Below, piece by piece: positions 22,962 through 31,489 of a stretch of 64,000 bases of DNA. The notes beneath the pieces were generated by a model. That model did not search any database. It was not told the DNA's origin and saw only the letters and a program-made list of their open reading frames with translations. The DNA comes from JAMLIN01 sp964509685 (GTDB lineage: Bacteria; Pseudomonadota; Gammaproteobacteria; Burkholderiales; Burkholderiaceae_E). Position 1 is the first letter of the stretch. The number at the start of each line of letters is the position of its first letter. Both the position numbers and the translations under genes were made by a program. The stretch is taken from NCBI GenBank assembly GCA_964509685.1, contig CAZDYQ010000006.1, positions 1-64,000 on the forward strand, written 5' to 3'.

Positions 22962-24151
22962 CAGTCGCCGTCCGAGAAGTTGAACGTGAGCGCCACGTCG
23001 AGCGCGGGCATGACGACGAGCTGCGCCTGGACCTCGAGGCTCCGCACCCGCTCGTAGAGCTCCGCCAGCCGCGCGCGACCCGCATCGTCGGTCGCGCCGT
23101 CGTGGATCGTCAGCCCGTCGGCATGCAGCTCGCGCGCCTTGTCGAGCGCGGCCGCGAGCAGCGTCTCGAACTCGACGGCCGCCGCCTCGGCCCCTCGCGC
23201 GGCAAGCAGGTCGTCGAGGCCGTAGCCGTCGCCGCCCGCCGACCAGACCGCGTGCACCGACTCGAGCGACACGAGCACCCGCTCCAGGGAAGCCCGGCTG
23301 CGCCACGAATGGGCGAGCCGCGGCCGAGGGGAGAACGCCTGGCCGCTCGGGCTGAACCCGATCGGCGCGCCGATCGCCGAATCCTTCAGCTCGACGAGCT
23401 GCTGCATCAGCAGGTTGCCGACCTGGTTGATGACGTTGTGCGGGGGCACCGCCGCGCTGCCGGCCGAGACGAACACCGAGTTCGCGCGGGTACCGCCGTC
23501 GGCGCCCTGCCGCCACAGCGCGCGCTGGCTGCGGGCGATGTCGGCGACATTGCCCGCGATGCCGACCACCAGGGCGCAGCGCCGGGCGCCCGCGGGACTG
23601 CCGGCGAAATCGATGGCGCTGCGGCCCTCGAACAGCAGCGTCTCGAGCGCCGGCAGGCCCTGGAGCTGGACCGGCTGGTTGGCGATCGCCGCGGCGTCGA
23701 CGGGCTGGCCGGAGGCCAGCAGCTGTCCCACGCGCGTCGCGACCAGCTCGAGCCGCGCCTGCGGCCAGGCATCGACGCGAAGCGCCCGGTGCTGCTCGCT
23801 GGCCGGGCCGGTCTGCAGCCACCGGATCGGCTGCCAGGCCATCACCGCTTCCCGCCACGCGCGTTGCAGCGCCGCGAAGCCTTCCCCGTCCGGCGCCCCG
23901 CAGAAGGCCTGCGCGGCGGCGTGCAGCGCCTCGCCCCGGGCCGCGAACGCCTCGGAGGCGGGCAGGATGTAACGCGCGTAGAGATCGTCGACGAACCGCT
24001 GCTCGGCTTCGGCGATGCGGTCGGCCGCTGCCCGCGGCCCGGACCGGTCCGTCCCCGCTCCCGCCGGGGCAGGCGAGCGGTCGCAGGCGGCAAGGAGCAG
24101 GCCGGCCACCAGGGCGCAGGCCAGCATCCGGGAAGTGGTGCTTCGCTTCAT
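22961..24151 (-). CDS. Imelysin family lipoprotein (divergent copy)
   Basis: Periplasmic, probably lipid-anchored imelysin-like protein of 396 aa. The signal peptide ends in LLLAAC (lipobox Cys23). The fold region matches imelysin/peptidase M75. The GxHxxE motif of the family is not preserved: the equivalent stretch reads QGLPALETLLFEG, keeping the glutamate but not the histidine. Second imelysin of the operon; it follows the shorter di-heme cytochrome by 31 nt and overlaps the DUF1513 start. Family members are tied to iron uptake; the loss of the histidine suggests altered ligand use. Confidence 0.88.
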   Translation of the reverse strand: MKRSTTSRMLACALVAGLLLAACDRSPAPAGAGTDRSGPRAAADRIAEAEQRFVDDLYARYILPASEAFAARGEALHAAAQAFCGAPDGEGFAALQRAWREAVMAWQPIRWLQTGPASEQHRALRVDAWPQARLELVATRVGQLLASGQPVDAAAIANQPVQLQGLPALETLLFEGRSAIDFAGSPAGARRCALVVGIAGNVADIARSQRALWRQGADGGTRANSVFVSAGSAAVPPHNVINQVGNLLMQQLVELKDSAIGAPIGFSPSGQAFSPRPRLAHSWRSRASLERVLVSLESVHAVWSAGGDGYGLDDLLAARGAEAAAVEFETLLAAALDKARELHADGLTIHDGATDDAGRARLAELYERVRSLEVQAQLVVMPALDVALTFNFSDGD

Positions 24152-24182
24152 CGTTTCCTCGAGTCTGCAGGATGTCGCGCCA

Positions 24183-25574
24183 TCAGAGGGCACGCAGGTA
24201 GGCAAGCAGCGCGGCGCGCCCCGCCTCGTCCAGGCCGCGAAAGCGCTCCCGGGCAACGGCGGCCTCGCCACCGTGCCACAGGATGGCCTCGACGAGGTCG
24301 CGCGCCCGGCCGTCGTGCAGCAGGCCGCCCCGTTCGCGCACCGCCACGCCCACCAGCGGGGCGGTCCGCCATTCCGCGCCCGAAGCATCGCCCTCGCCGA
24401 GCTCGTCGGCGAGGCCTTCGCCCATGTCGTGCAGCAGCAGGTCGGAGTGCAGCACCACCCGCTCGCCATGGACGCCCGGCAGTGCGGGCACATGGCAGGC
24501 GGCGCAGCCCGTCGCCCGGAAGGCCCGCGCGCCCTCGTCCCGGTCCGCGCGACCGGCGACGCCGGGAGTCCCCGCATCGATGGGTGGCGCGAGCGAGGCG
24601 ACATGCGCGACGAGGGCATCGAGGATCGCGTCGGGGATCTCGAAGGGGCCGTCGGGACCCGCGCCGCCGGGCGCGGCGGCGCAGTCGGCCTGGACGGGCG
24701 TGCACGACTCGTCCGGGAAATGACGGCTGGTGATGCCGAGATCGTCGCGCAGCGCCGCCGCGACCTGCAGGGCGAGGCTCGGCTGCGTCGCCTTGTGGCC
24801 GTACCGGCCGATGCGCCACCCTGGACCGTCCGGGGCGGGCAGGCGATGCGCCCTCCCGGAGATGCCGTCGCCGTCGGCATCGCCGGGATCCTCGAGCGCG
24901 AGCAGCGCGGCCTCCGCCACGCGCTCGATGCGCCCGGCTCCCTCGAGGGCCGGGGCGGCGCGCAGCGAGGCCAGCAGGCCCGGGGCGGGGTCGCCGTAGG
25001 CGAAGGATTCGATCCGGGGCACGGGCCGGCGCAGCAGGCGCATCACGCCCGGTCCGTCGTCCACCTCCTCCTCCACATGCGCGATGCCCCAGCGGGCCTC
25101 GCCCGTCGCTCCCGCCGCGAGGCCCGGGATCCCCCGGCGCTGGATGGTGTCCCCGTACACGGGATCGGGCACGAAGGCCCCGCCGACGCGACGCCCGATG
25201 CGCAGGACCATGCGCGTGGGCGGCTCGCCGCCCTCGTCCGCCCGCACGCGAGCGGCAGGTCGATGGCAGCTCGCGCAGGCATGGGCGTTGTACAGCGGGC
25301 CCAGGCCGTCGCGCAGCGTCGTCGATGCCGGCGCGACGATCCAGGGGTCCTCGAAGAAGGAGCGGCCGACGTACAGACCGAGCGGCGGCAGGGTGTGGGC
25401 CGGCCGCACCGCGGGCGATGCGGTATCGAGACCGACCGCCGCCGGACGACGCTCGCCGGACGCGGCGAGCGCCAGGGCGATCGCGATCGCGGCGACGAGG
25501 CCCGCGCCGGGCAGGGCGCCCCGCGGCGCACCGGCCCAACCGCCTCGGGCGGGGGCGAAGCGGTTCCCGTTCAC
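24183..25574 (-). CDS. Di-heme cytochrome c-type oxidoreductase, DUF1111 family (copy 2)
   Basis: Periplasmic di-heme protein of 463 aa ('thiol oxidoreductase'-like DUF1111). An N-terminal hydrophobic segment at about 23-40 acts as export signal or anchor. Heme c motifs are CASCH (100-104) and CAACH (357-361). A calcium-binding-like DPGDADGDGISGRAHRL stretch lies between, as in the family. A GTG start at 25574 is chosen: it overlaps the upstream DUF1111 stop by 4 nt (GTGA), so translation is coupled. Redox partner and substrate are unknown; context points to iron uptake or reduction. Confidence 0.9.
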   Translation of the reverse strand: MNGNRFAPARGGWAGAPRGALPGAGLVAAIAIALALAASGERRPAAVGLDTASPAVRPAHTLPPLGLYVGRSFFEDPWIVAPASTTLRDGLGPLYNAHACASCHRPAARVRADEGGEPPTRMVLRIGRRVGGAFVPDPVYGDTIQRRGIPGLAAGATGEARWGIAHVEEEVDDGPGVMRLLRRPVPRIESFAYGDPAPGLLASLRAAPALEGAGRIERVAEAALLALEDPGDADGDGISGRAHRLPAPDGPGWRIGRYGHKATQPSLALQVAAALRDDLGITSRHFPDESCTPVQADCAAAPGGAGPDGPFEIPDAILDALVAHVASLAPPIDAGTPGVAGRADRDEGARAFRATGCAACHVPALPGVHGERVVLHSDLLLHDMGEGLADELGEGDASGAEWRTAPLVGVAVRERGGLLHDGRARDLVEAILWHGGEAAVARERFRGLDEAGRAALLAYLRAL

Positions 25575-27187
25575 AGCGACTCCAGGAAGCGCAGCAGCTC
25601 GGTGCGCTCCTGCCGGTCGGCCCGGCGGAAGGCATCGCCCGCCGCGGCGCCCTCGCCGCCCGCTTCGGCGTGCCAGAGGATCGCCTCCTCGATAGTGCGG
25701 GCGCGACCGTCGTGAAGGAAGCCCGCCTTCGGATTGACCGCCTGCGCGAGGCCGAGGCCCCACAGGGGCGGCGTGCGCCATTCGGACGGGCTCGCGTCGC
25801 CCTCGCCCAGGCCGTCGGCGAGGCCCGTGCAACGCTGCACCCAGTGGCAGCGAGCGCCGTCCCGGCAGGGCTCTCCCGCCGCGGTCTCGCGGCTCACCTC
25901 GCAGCGTCCCCCCATGTCGTGCAGCAGGAGGTCCGTGTAGGGAAAGATGCGCTGGCCGGAGAGCGCGACGAGCTCCGGCGCCGGCCGCTCGAGGCGAACC
26001 AGGCCGACGACGGCGCCGAGCGCGCTGCCGGGCGCGACTCCGGTGCGCTGCTCGGGCACGTGGCAGGACGCGCAGCCAAAGCGCTCGAAGTGGCGCCGCC
26101 CGGCCCTCACCTCGGGCGACCAGTCCCGGGCGGCATCGTCCCAGCCGCGGCGCATCGGCACCGCGAGGGTGCGCGTGTAGAACTCGACCTGCGCGAGCTC
26201 GAGGTCGGTCAGGTCCACCCCGGCCGGCTCGCGCAGGGCCTCGAGTTCGCGGCCGGCGGCGCGGACGCAGGCGACCTGGGCATCGGTGCACGGCTCCTGC
26301 GGGAAGAGGCTGCTGGTCAGGCCCATGTCCTCGCGATAGGCGAGAGCCGACTGGACCAGGACCGAGGCCACGCCCGCCTTGAGCCCGAAGCGGCCGACGA
26401 CGGTGGCCCCCGTCAGCGGGTCGGTCACCCGGTTCGCCCGCCCCGAGATGCCGTCGCCGTCCGCATCCTCGGGATCGGCCGCCGCCAGGAGGTCCTCCTC
26501 GGGAATCGCCTCGAGCAGCCCCACGCCGAAGACCGGGGGCGCGACGCGCGGCGAGAAGGCGACACCGTCGGCGAACGGTCCATAGGAGGCCTCCGATATG
26601 CGATAGACCGGTCGCAGCAGCTCCCAGGGCGTGCCGTCCGGATAGTGGCCCCTCACCGGCTCGTAGGCGACGGCCACCCGGGCCTCGCCCAGCGCCTGGC
26701 CGCCGTCCCGCGCGCCGTCGTGACGAGCCTCGCCGTCCAACCCCAGGGGCTGGAGCTGGCCACCATAGACCGGGTCGGGAACGAAGCGGCCGTCGGCGCC
26801 GGGATGGCCGAGCCGCAGCAGCATCCCGACCAGCGGCCCGGCGGGCGCGAGCGGACGATCCTCGTCGCGCGGCGGGTGACCGCGTCCGTCGCGCACGTGG
26901 CATCCCTGGCAGGTCTGCGCATTGAAGAGCGGGCCGGTGCCTCGCTCGGGGCCGCGGGGCGTGCGGAACAGGTGGTTGCCGTTCTCGAACAGGCTCTTGC
27001 CCACGAAGTCGAGATTCGCCGCGGGGCGCGCGAAGGCGTTCGCGTCGGCGGCGGCCACCGACGTGGCGCCGCCACTGGCGCGCTCGGCCGGGTCGGCCCG
27101 CCCCGCATCCCCCCGCTCGCACCCCGACAGCGCGAGCGCCACGGCCAGCACGGCCAGCGCGGCCCCCCTCACGAGGCGATCGTCCAT
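25571..27187 (-). CDS. Di-heme cytochrome c-type oxidoreductase, DUF1111 family (copy 1)
   Basis: Periplasmic lipoprotein of 538 aa in the DUF1111 di-heme family. The signal peptide ends LALSGC. Heme c motifs are CQGCH (93-97) and CASCH (372-376), with the DPEDADGDGISGRANRV segment between them. It is about 75 residues longer than copy 2. Its start at 27187 is 4 nt past the stop of the first imelysin gene. The pairing of imelysin with one or two DUF1111 cytochromes is a known Fur-regulated arrangement; the electron-transfer role in iron handling is inferred. Confidence 0.9.
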   Translation of the reverse strand: MDDRLVRGAALAVLAVALALSGCERGDAGRADPAERASGGATSVAAADANAFARPAANLDFVGKSLFENGNHLFRTPRGPERGTGPLFNAQTCQGCHVRDGRGHPPRDEDRPLAPAGPLVGMLLRLGHPGADGRFVPDPVYGGQLQPLGLDGEARHDGARDGGQALGEARVAVAYEPVRGHYPDGTPWELLRPVYRISEASYGPFADGVAFSPRVAPPVFGVGLLEAIPEEDLLAAADPEDADGDGISGRANRVTDPLTGATVVGRFGLKAGVASVLVQSALAYREDMGLTSSLFPQEPCTDAQVACVRAAGRELEALREPAGVDLTDLELAQVEFYTRTLAVPMRRGWDDAARDWSPEVRAGRRHFERFGCASCHVPEQRTGVAPGSALGAVVGLVRLERPAPELVALSGQRIFPYTDLLLHDMGGRCEVSRETAAGEPCRDGARCHWVQRCTGLADGLGEGDASPSEWRTPPLWGLGLAQAVNPKAGFLHDGRARTIEEAILWHAEAGGEGAAAGDAFRRADRQERTELLRFLESL

Positions 27188-27191
27188 GCGG

Positions 27192-28532
27192 TCACAGCTT
27201 CTGTTGCGTGTCCTGGCGCAGGTCGCCCGCCGCGAGCCCGAGCGCATCGATGGCCTGCTGCACCGCGGCCGTCTGCGCGACGAGCGCCGCGATCAGCGCA
27301 TTGATCGCCGGATCGTTGGGGCCGCCGACCTGGATCTGGACGTCGAAGGGCATGCCCTGCTCCGCCCGGTCCACGATGACCTGTGCCGCGTCCATCACCA
27401 CGTCGATTCGCCGCCCCAGTTCGTCGGCGATCGCGGCGTGACCCCGGGCGCGCAGGAACGCATCGATCCCCGGGCCCTCCACGACCGACCCGTCCACGCG
27501 CCGATAGCTGCCGCGGAAGCTGTTCCGGATGCCCAGGGCGTTCAGGTAGATGTCGCGATGCGTGTTGTCCGAGAAGCAGGAGTGCTCGTCCTCCTGCGAA
27601 TCCTGGGTGAGCGGGATCTGGATGCGCTCGCCGGCGAGCTCGCCGTATCCCAGGCGTCCCATCGATTCGAGGATCTTCGCGACGGCGGCCTCGCCCATGG
27701 CCACGTATTCCCGGTAGTAGTCGCCCCCGTCCGGGTCCCAGCGCGCCACCACGCCCTCCAGGTCCTCGACCAGCAGTTGCGCGGCCGCCCTCAGGTAGTC
27801 GCCCCGGCGCTTGCAGATGACGTCCGGCTGCGGCGAGCCGACGCCGCTGGTGCAGCCTCCGCGGGTGTCGTAGTCGCTGAGGGGACGCTGGCCCGGCGTG
27901 GCATCCCTGGGCGAGACGCCGTCCCAGGACCGCTGCCCCTCGTTCAGGTCCTGGCCCCAGAGGAGAAACTCGATCGCGTGATAGCCCGTGGCGACATTGC
28001 GCTCGTCGCCGCCGTCCTGGTCCAGAGCGGCGAGGACCTCCGGGGTGATGACCGGAACGCGCTCGACGTCGGCGATGATGTTGGGCGACACCGACGGCGT
28101 GCCGGCCTCCGGCCCGGCATCGCCATCCACCCGCTCGGCGACGTAGTCGATCAGCGCCTCTCCGAGCGGCCAGGCGTTGATGCGCGCCTCGGGCCCGTCC
28201 TCGTCCACGCCATTGGTCGAATCGATCGGCGACAGCCGGAAACGATAGACCTCCGACTGGCCGTAGGGCTCCCGCGCCTTGAGCCAGGCCTCGCGCGCCG
28301 CGGCGAAGCTCGATTCGGTCGGGTCGGCGACGAAGTTCTCGATCGCGGTGCGCATGCGGCGCGCCGCCTCGAGGGAATCGTCATAGACCGCGTGGGCGAT
28401 GCGGGCATCGTTGGTCGCGACGGCGGTGGCGTCGGGCCCCCGCTCCGTGCAGCCGGCGACGGCCAGGCCCGCGAGCGCGAGGCCGAGCAGCCTCGTCCAC
28501 GGGGGCACTCGCCAGCGGCTGGGTCGGTGCAT
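27192..28532 (-). CDS. Imelysin family lipoprotein (canonical copy)
   Basis: Periplasmic lipoprotein of 446 aa of the imelysin/IrpA/IcmP (M75) family. Lipobox AVAGC ends at Cys28. The GxHxxE motif is intact in GYHAIEFLLWG (His185, Glu188), and the cysteine pair around TRGGCTSGVG and DVICKRRGDYL fits the family. First gene of a five-gene operon; an AGGAGGG ribosome binding site precedes the start at 28532. A Fur-box-like site at 28699-28717 and a 32 bp palindrome at 28597-28628 lie upstream. Family members such as the Pseudomonas iron-regulated IcmP bind iron or support its uptake. Confidence 0.93.
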   Translation of the reverse strand: MHRPSRWRVPPWTRLLGLALAGLAVAGCTERGPDATAVATNDARIAHAVYDDSLEAARRMRTAIENFVADPTESSFAAAREAWLKAREPYGQSEVYRFRLSPIDSTNGVDEDGPEARINAWPLGEALIDYVAERVDGDAGPEAGTPSVSPNIIADVERVPVITPEVLAALDQDGGDERNVATGYHAIEFLLWGQDLNEGQRSWDGVSPRDATPGQRPLSDYDTRGGCTSGVGSPQPDVICKRRGDYLRAAAQLLVEDLEGVVARWDPDGGDYYREYVAMGEAAVAKILESMGRLGYGELAGERIQIPLTQDSQEDEHSCFSDNTHRDIYLNALGIRNSFRGSYRRVDGSVVEGPGIDAFLRARGHAAIADELGRRIDVVMDAAQVIVDRAEQGMPFDVQIQVGGPNDPAINALIAALVAQTAAVQQAIDALGLAAGDLRQDTQQKL

Positions 28533-28596
28533 CTGCAACCCTCCTGGGAAAGATGTTAGTGGCCGGCCACGCAGGGAGGCCGGCGGACGGGACGAG

Positions 28597-28628
28597 GGGG
28601 CCCGCCGCCGGGCCCGGCGGCGGGCCCC
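28597..28628. repeat. Perfect 32 bp palindrome in the imelysin operon leader
   Basis: Both strands read identically over 28597-28628 (outer arms GGGGCCCGCCGCCG). It lies 65 bp before the first imelysin start and about 70 bp beyond the Fur-like site, so it would fall in the operon's 5' UTR. In RNA it would form a very stable 14-16 bp hairpin. It may be an attenuator, an RNA stability element or a boundary between the divergent units. Confidence 0.6.
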
Positions 28629-28698
28629 GAGTGTACGGGTGTCCGACCGGGGCACGCGGCCCCGCCCCATCCGCGTGCCGCCGGCCGACCTGTCGTTT

Positions 28699-28717
28699 GC
28701 AAATGAGAATGGTTTGT
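28699..28717. promoter_or_regulatory. Fur-box-like site between imelysin operon and bfd
   Basis: The 19-mer matches the Fur consensus GATAATGATAATCATTATC at 11 of 19 positions, with an intact AATGAGAAT core; the surrounding stretch is an AT-rich island in G+C-rich DNA. It lies between two iron-related units that face away from each other (imelysin operon on minus, bfd-bfr on plus), so one site could serve both. Confidence 0.6.
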
Positions 28718-28772
28718 GTTCATATTATGCGCCAGCGCACCGATGCGACGCGCAGCGATGGAGTCGTACCGA

Positions 28773-28952
28773 ATGATTGTCTGTGTCTGCAACGCAATCT
28801 CCGACCAGCAGATCCGCTCGAGCGCAGAGCGCGGCGTGACCTGCTTCGACGACCTGCAGCAGGAACTCGGCGTGGGCACGTGCTGCGGCCTGTGCCAGGA
28901 CTGCGCCCGCGAGGTGCTCGAGGAGCAGCTGCGCGAACCGGCGGGCGCCTGA
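28773..28952 (+). CDS. bfd: Bacterioferritin-associated ferredoxin
   Basis: Small [2Fe-2S] protein of 59 aa that releases iron from bacterioferritin by delivering electrons to its heme. The four cysteine ligands are arranged as in Bfd: CVCNAI at the N-terminus and, after a short helical BFD-like fold, CCGLCQDC. The start MIVCVCNAI at 28773 gives the family length; an upstream in-frame ATG at 28758 would add five residues. It sits 56 bp downstream of the Fur-like site and 87 bp before bfr, consistent with iron-starvation induction. Confidence 0.93.
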   Translation: MIVCVCNAISDQQIRSSAERGVTCFDDLQQELGVGTCCGLCQDCAREVLEEQLREPAGA

Positions 28953-29039
28953 CGCCCTCGCCACGAACGATTTGCATTCCGGTGGGCCCTCGCGCTTTTC
29001 GGTATCGTTGTCACTCGATGCAACGAACCGGAGCGAACG

Positions 29040-29546
29040 ATGGCCACCAAGAATCCCTCCGCGCTGGCCGGTGACGCCAGGGTCATCGAGGCCCTCAACA
29101 AGCAGCTCACGAACGAGCTGACCGCGATCAACCAGTACTTCCTCCATGCGCGGATGTACGAGCATCGCGGCCTCAAGCGACTCAACGACAAGGAGTACGA
29201 GGAATCGATCGGCGAGATGAAGCACGCCGATCGCCTCGTGCGGCGCGTGCTCATGCTCGGTGGCCTGCCCAACCTGCAGGCGCTGCACAAGCTGCGCATC
29301 GGCGAGAACACCCGCGAGATGCTGTCCTGCGACCATGCGCTGGAGGTGAGCGCGCGAGACCACCTGCGCGACTCGGTGGCGCTGTGCGAGCAGGTCCGGG
29401 ATTTCGTCTCGCGCGAGCTGCTCGTGGACATCCTCGAGGACACCGAGGAGCACATCGACTGGCTCGAGACGCAGCTCGAGCTGATCGACGCGATCGGCAT
29501 CGCCAACTACGAGCAGTCGATGATGGGCGACGGGAGTCCGGGCTGA
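29040..29546 (+). CDS. bfr: Bacterioferritin
   Basis: Cytoplasmic 24-mer iron-storage protein subunit of 168 aa. Ferroxidase ligands are visible in NELTAINQYF, EMKHAD and EEHIDWLETQ, and the methionine of EMKHAD is the expected heme ligand. An N-terminal extension of about ten residues (MATKNPSALAGDARV) precedes the usual start of the four-helix fold, slightly longer than E. coli Bfr (158 aa). It lies 87 bp downstream of bfd, with an inverted repeat TCGTTG-N10-CAACGA (29005-29026) in its leader, and 2 bp before a flavin reductase gene. Confidence 0.95.
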   Translation: MATKNPSALAGDARVIEALNKQLTNELTAINQYFLHARMYEHRGLKRLNDKEYEESIGEMKHADRLVRRVLMLGGLPNLQALHKLRIGENTREMLSCDHALEVSARDHLRDSVALCEQVRDFVSRELLVDILEDTEEHIDWLETQLELIDAIGIANYEQSMMGDGSPG

Positions 29547-29548
29547 GC

Positions 29549-30220
29549 ATGCACTACGATCCCCGCAACGAACCCCACGGACTCGCCTTCGATCCCTTCA
29601 AGGCGCTCGTCGCGCCGCGGCCCATCGGCTGGATCGGCACGATCGGGCCGGACGGCGTGCCGAACCTCGCGCCCTACAGCTTCTTCAACGCGGTCAGCGA
29701 CAAGCCGCCGTTCGTGCTGTTCTCGTCGGTCGGCCGAAAGGACAGCCAGGCCAACATCGAGGCCACCGGCGAGTTCACGTGCTCGCTGGCGAGCTGGGAA
29801 CTGCGCGAGCAGATGAACATGAGCTCGGCGCCGGTCGCGACGGAAGTCGACGAGTTCCGGCTCGCCCGCCTGGAAGTCGCCCCCTCCCGCCATGTCGCGC
29901 CGCCGCGGGTGGCCGGCAGCCCGGCGGCCCTCGAATGCCGCCTCTGGAAGACGATCGAGCTGCCCGGCGACCCGCGCCGGCCCGGCCAGCCGCGCAACAC
30001 GATCATCATCGGCGAGGTCGTGGGCATCTACATCGACGACGCCTACATCCGCGACGGCCGCTTCGACACGGCGGCCGCCCGCCCGCTCGCCCGCATGGGC
30101 TACATGGACTACGCGGTCGTCACCCCGGAGACCACCTTCGAGATGAACCGCCCGACGGTCTCGGCGGACGGCCGCAGCGCGACCGTCGAGGACGGTCCCT
30201 GGGACGGGGTCTATCGCTAG
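29549..30220 (+). CDS. Flavin reductase-like domain (flavoredoxin-type) protein
   Basis: FMN-binding split-barrel protein of 223 aa. The motif PRPIGWIGTI near the N-terminus, APYSFFNAVSDKPP and the SSVGRKDSQANIEATGEF stretch are typical of the flavin reductase-like domain. It starts 2 nt after the bfr stop, so it is probably co-transcribed. Co-location with bfr/bfd raises the possibility that it supplies reducing power for ferric iron, but flavoredoxin-like proteins serve many oxidoreductases. No export signal is visible. Confidence 0.88.
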   Translation: MHYDPRNEPHGLAFDPFKALVAPRPIGWIGTIGPDGVPNLAPYSFFNAVSDKPPFVLFSSVGRKDSQANIEATGEFTCSLASWELREQMNMSSAPVATEVDEFRLARLEVAPSRHVAPPRVAGSPAALECRLWKTIELPGDPRRPGQPRNTIIIGEVVGIYIDDAYIRDGRFDTAAARPLARMGYMDYAVVTPETTFEMNRPTVSADGRSATVEDGPWDGVYR

Positions 30221-30283
30221 CGGGGCGGGCGCCGGCCCGGGCGGCTATCATCGCGGCTTGCCCGCCGCCAACGCCCCCATGCC

Positions 30284-31489
30284 GTGACCCAGCGCCAGAT
30301 CATCGTCTACTGCGGGCTGCTGCTCAGCGTCGGCGCATTCTCGATCGACATCACCCTGCCCTTCTTCGGGCCCATGGCGAGCTCGCTCTCGGCGCCGCCG
30401 GCGAGCCTGCACGCCACCGTCACGCTCTACATCTTCTTCCTCGGCATCGGGCAGCTCGCGATGGGCTCGCTCGCCGACCGCTTCGGTCGCCGCCCGGTCA
30501 TCGCGGCCGGCCTGGGACTGTATGCCGCCGGCGCCGTGGTGGCGCTCTTCGCCACCAGCCTCGGCGGCGTGCTGGCGGGCCGCGCGATGCAGGGCCTGGG
30601 CGGAGCGGTGGGACCGGTGGTCGGGCGAGCGATGGTGCGCGACGTCTCGGACCCGCTCGAGCTTCCGCGCAACATGGCGGTGGCGAGCGGGATCTTCGCC
30701 GTAGGGCCGATCTTCGCGCCGCTGATCGGGGTGGGGCTGGCGGCCGCAGGGGGCAGCTGGCGGGCCGTGTTCGTCGCGATGTGCCTGTTCGCGCTCGGAC
30801 TCGTCGCGGTGCTCGCCCGCCTGCCCGAGACGCTGGCCGCGCGCAACCCGGCGGCGCTGGCGCCCGCCGTCCTGCTGGACAACGCCCGCCATCTGCTTCG
30901 AAACCGGCAGTCGCGCTTCTTCATGCTGCTGGCGGCGGTCGCGATGGTCGCGATCGTCACGATCATCGCGGGCCTCCCGCGCCTGTACGAGGCGAACTTC
31001 GGCGTGTCCGGCGCCCTCTTCGCCATCCTCTTCGGTTTGCACGGCGTGGGCATCGTCGTCGGGCAGGTCCTCAACCATCGGCTGATCGGGCGAATCGGCG
31101 CGGTCGCCAGCGCGATCATCGCCAGCTTGATCATGTCGGTCGCCTGCCTCGCCGTCGCGCTGCTCTCGGTGACCGGGACGGCCGGCCCCTACAGCGTGTC
31201 GGCGGCGATGTTCGTCTTCGCCATCGGCTACCTCATCGTGTTCTCCAACGCCACCGCCCTGACGCTGGAGCCGCATGGCGCCATCGCGGGCTTCGCCTCG
31301 TCGTTCTTCGGCTTCGTCGCGCAAGTGGTATCGTCGGCCATCGGGACGGCGGCGGTGGCCCTGGCGGGCACCAGCATCACCGCCTGGAGCCTGCTGCTGC
31401 TCGCGGTCTCGCTCGGCTGCCTGCTGGCCCTGCTCGGCTGGCAGGGACGCGCCGCCGCCTTCTCGCCCCATACCCGGAAGGAACCATGA
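30284..31489 (+). CDS. MFS transporter, Bcr/CflA drug-resistance family
   Basis: Inner-membrane proton-driven exporter of 401 aa with about 12 hydrophobic helices. The MFS motif A loop is GSLADRFGRRPVI between helices 2 and 3, and FSIDITLPFFGPMA at the N-terminus is typical of the Bcr/CflA subfamily. A GTG start at 30284 is used. Its stop overlaps the start of the NYN protein (ATGA, 31486-31489), so the two are translationally coupled even though their functions look unrelated. Substrate unknown. Confidence 0.92.
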   Translation: MTQRQIIVYCGLLLSVGAFSIDITLPFFGPMASSLSAPPASLHATVTLYIFFLGIGQLAMGSLADRFGRRPVIAAGLGLYAAGAVVALFATSLGGVLAGRAMQGLGGAVGPVVGRAMVRDVSDPLELPRNMAVASGIFAVGPIFAPLIGVGLAAAGGSWRAVFVAMCLFALGLVAVLARLPETLAARNPAALAPAVLLDNARHLLRNRQSRFFMLLAAVAMVAIVTIIAGLPRLYEANFGVSGALFAILFGLHGVGIVVGQVLNHRLIGRIGAVASAIIASLIMSVACLAVALLSVTGTAGPYSVSAAMFVFAIGYLIVFSNATALTLEPHGAIAGFASSFFGFVAQVVSSAIGTAAVALAGTSITAWSLLLLAVSLGCLLALLGWQGRAAAFSPHTRKEP

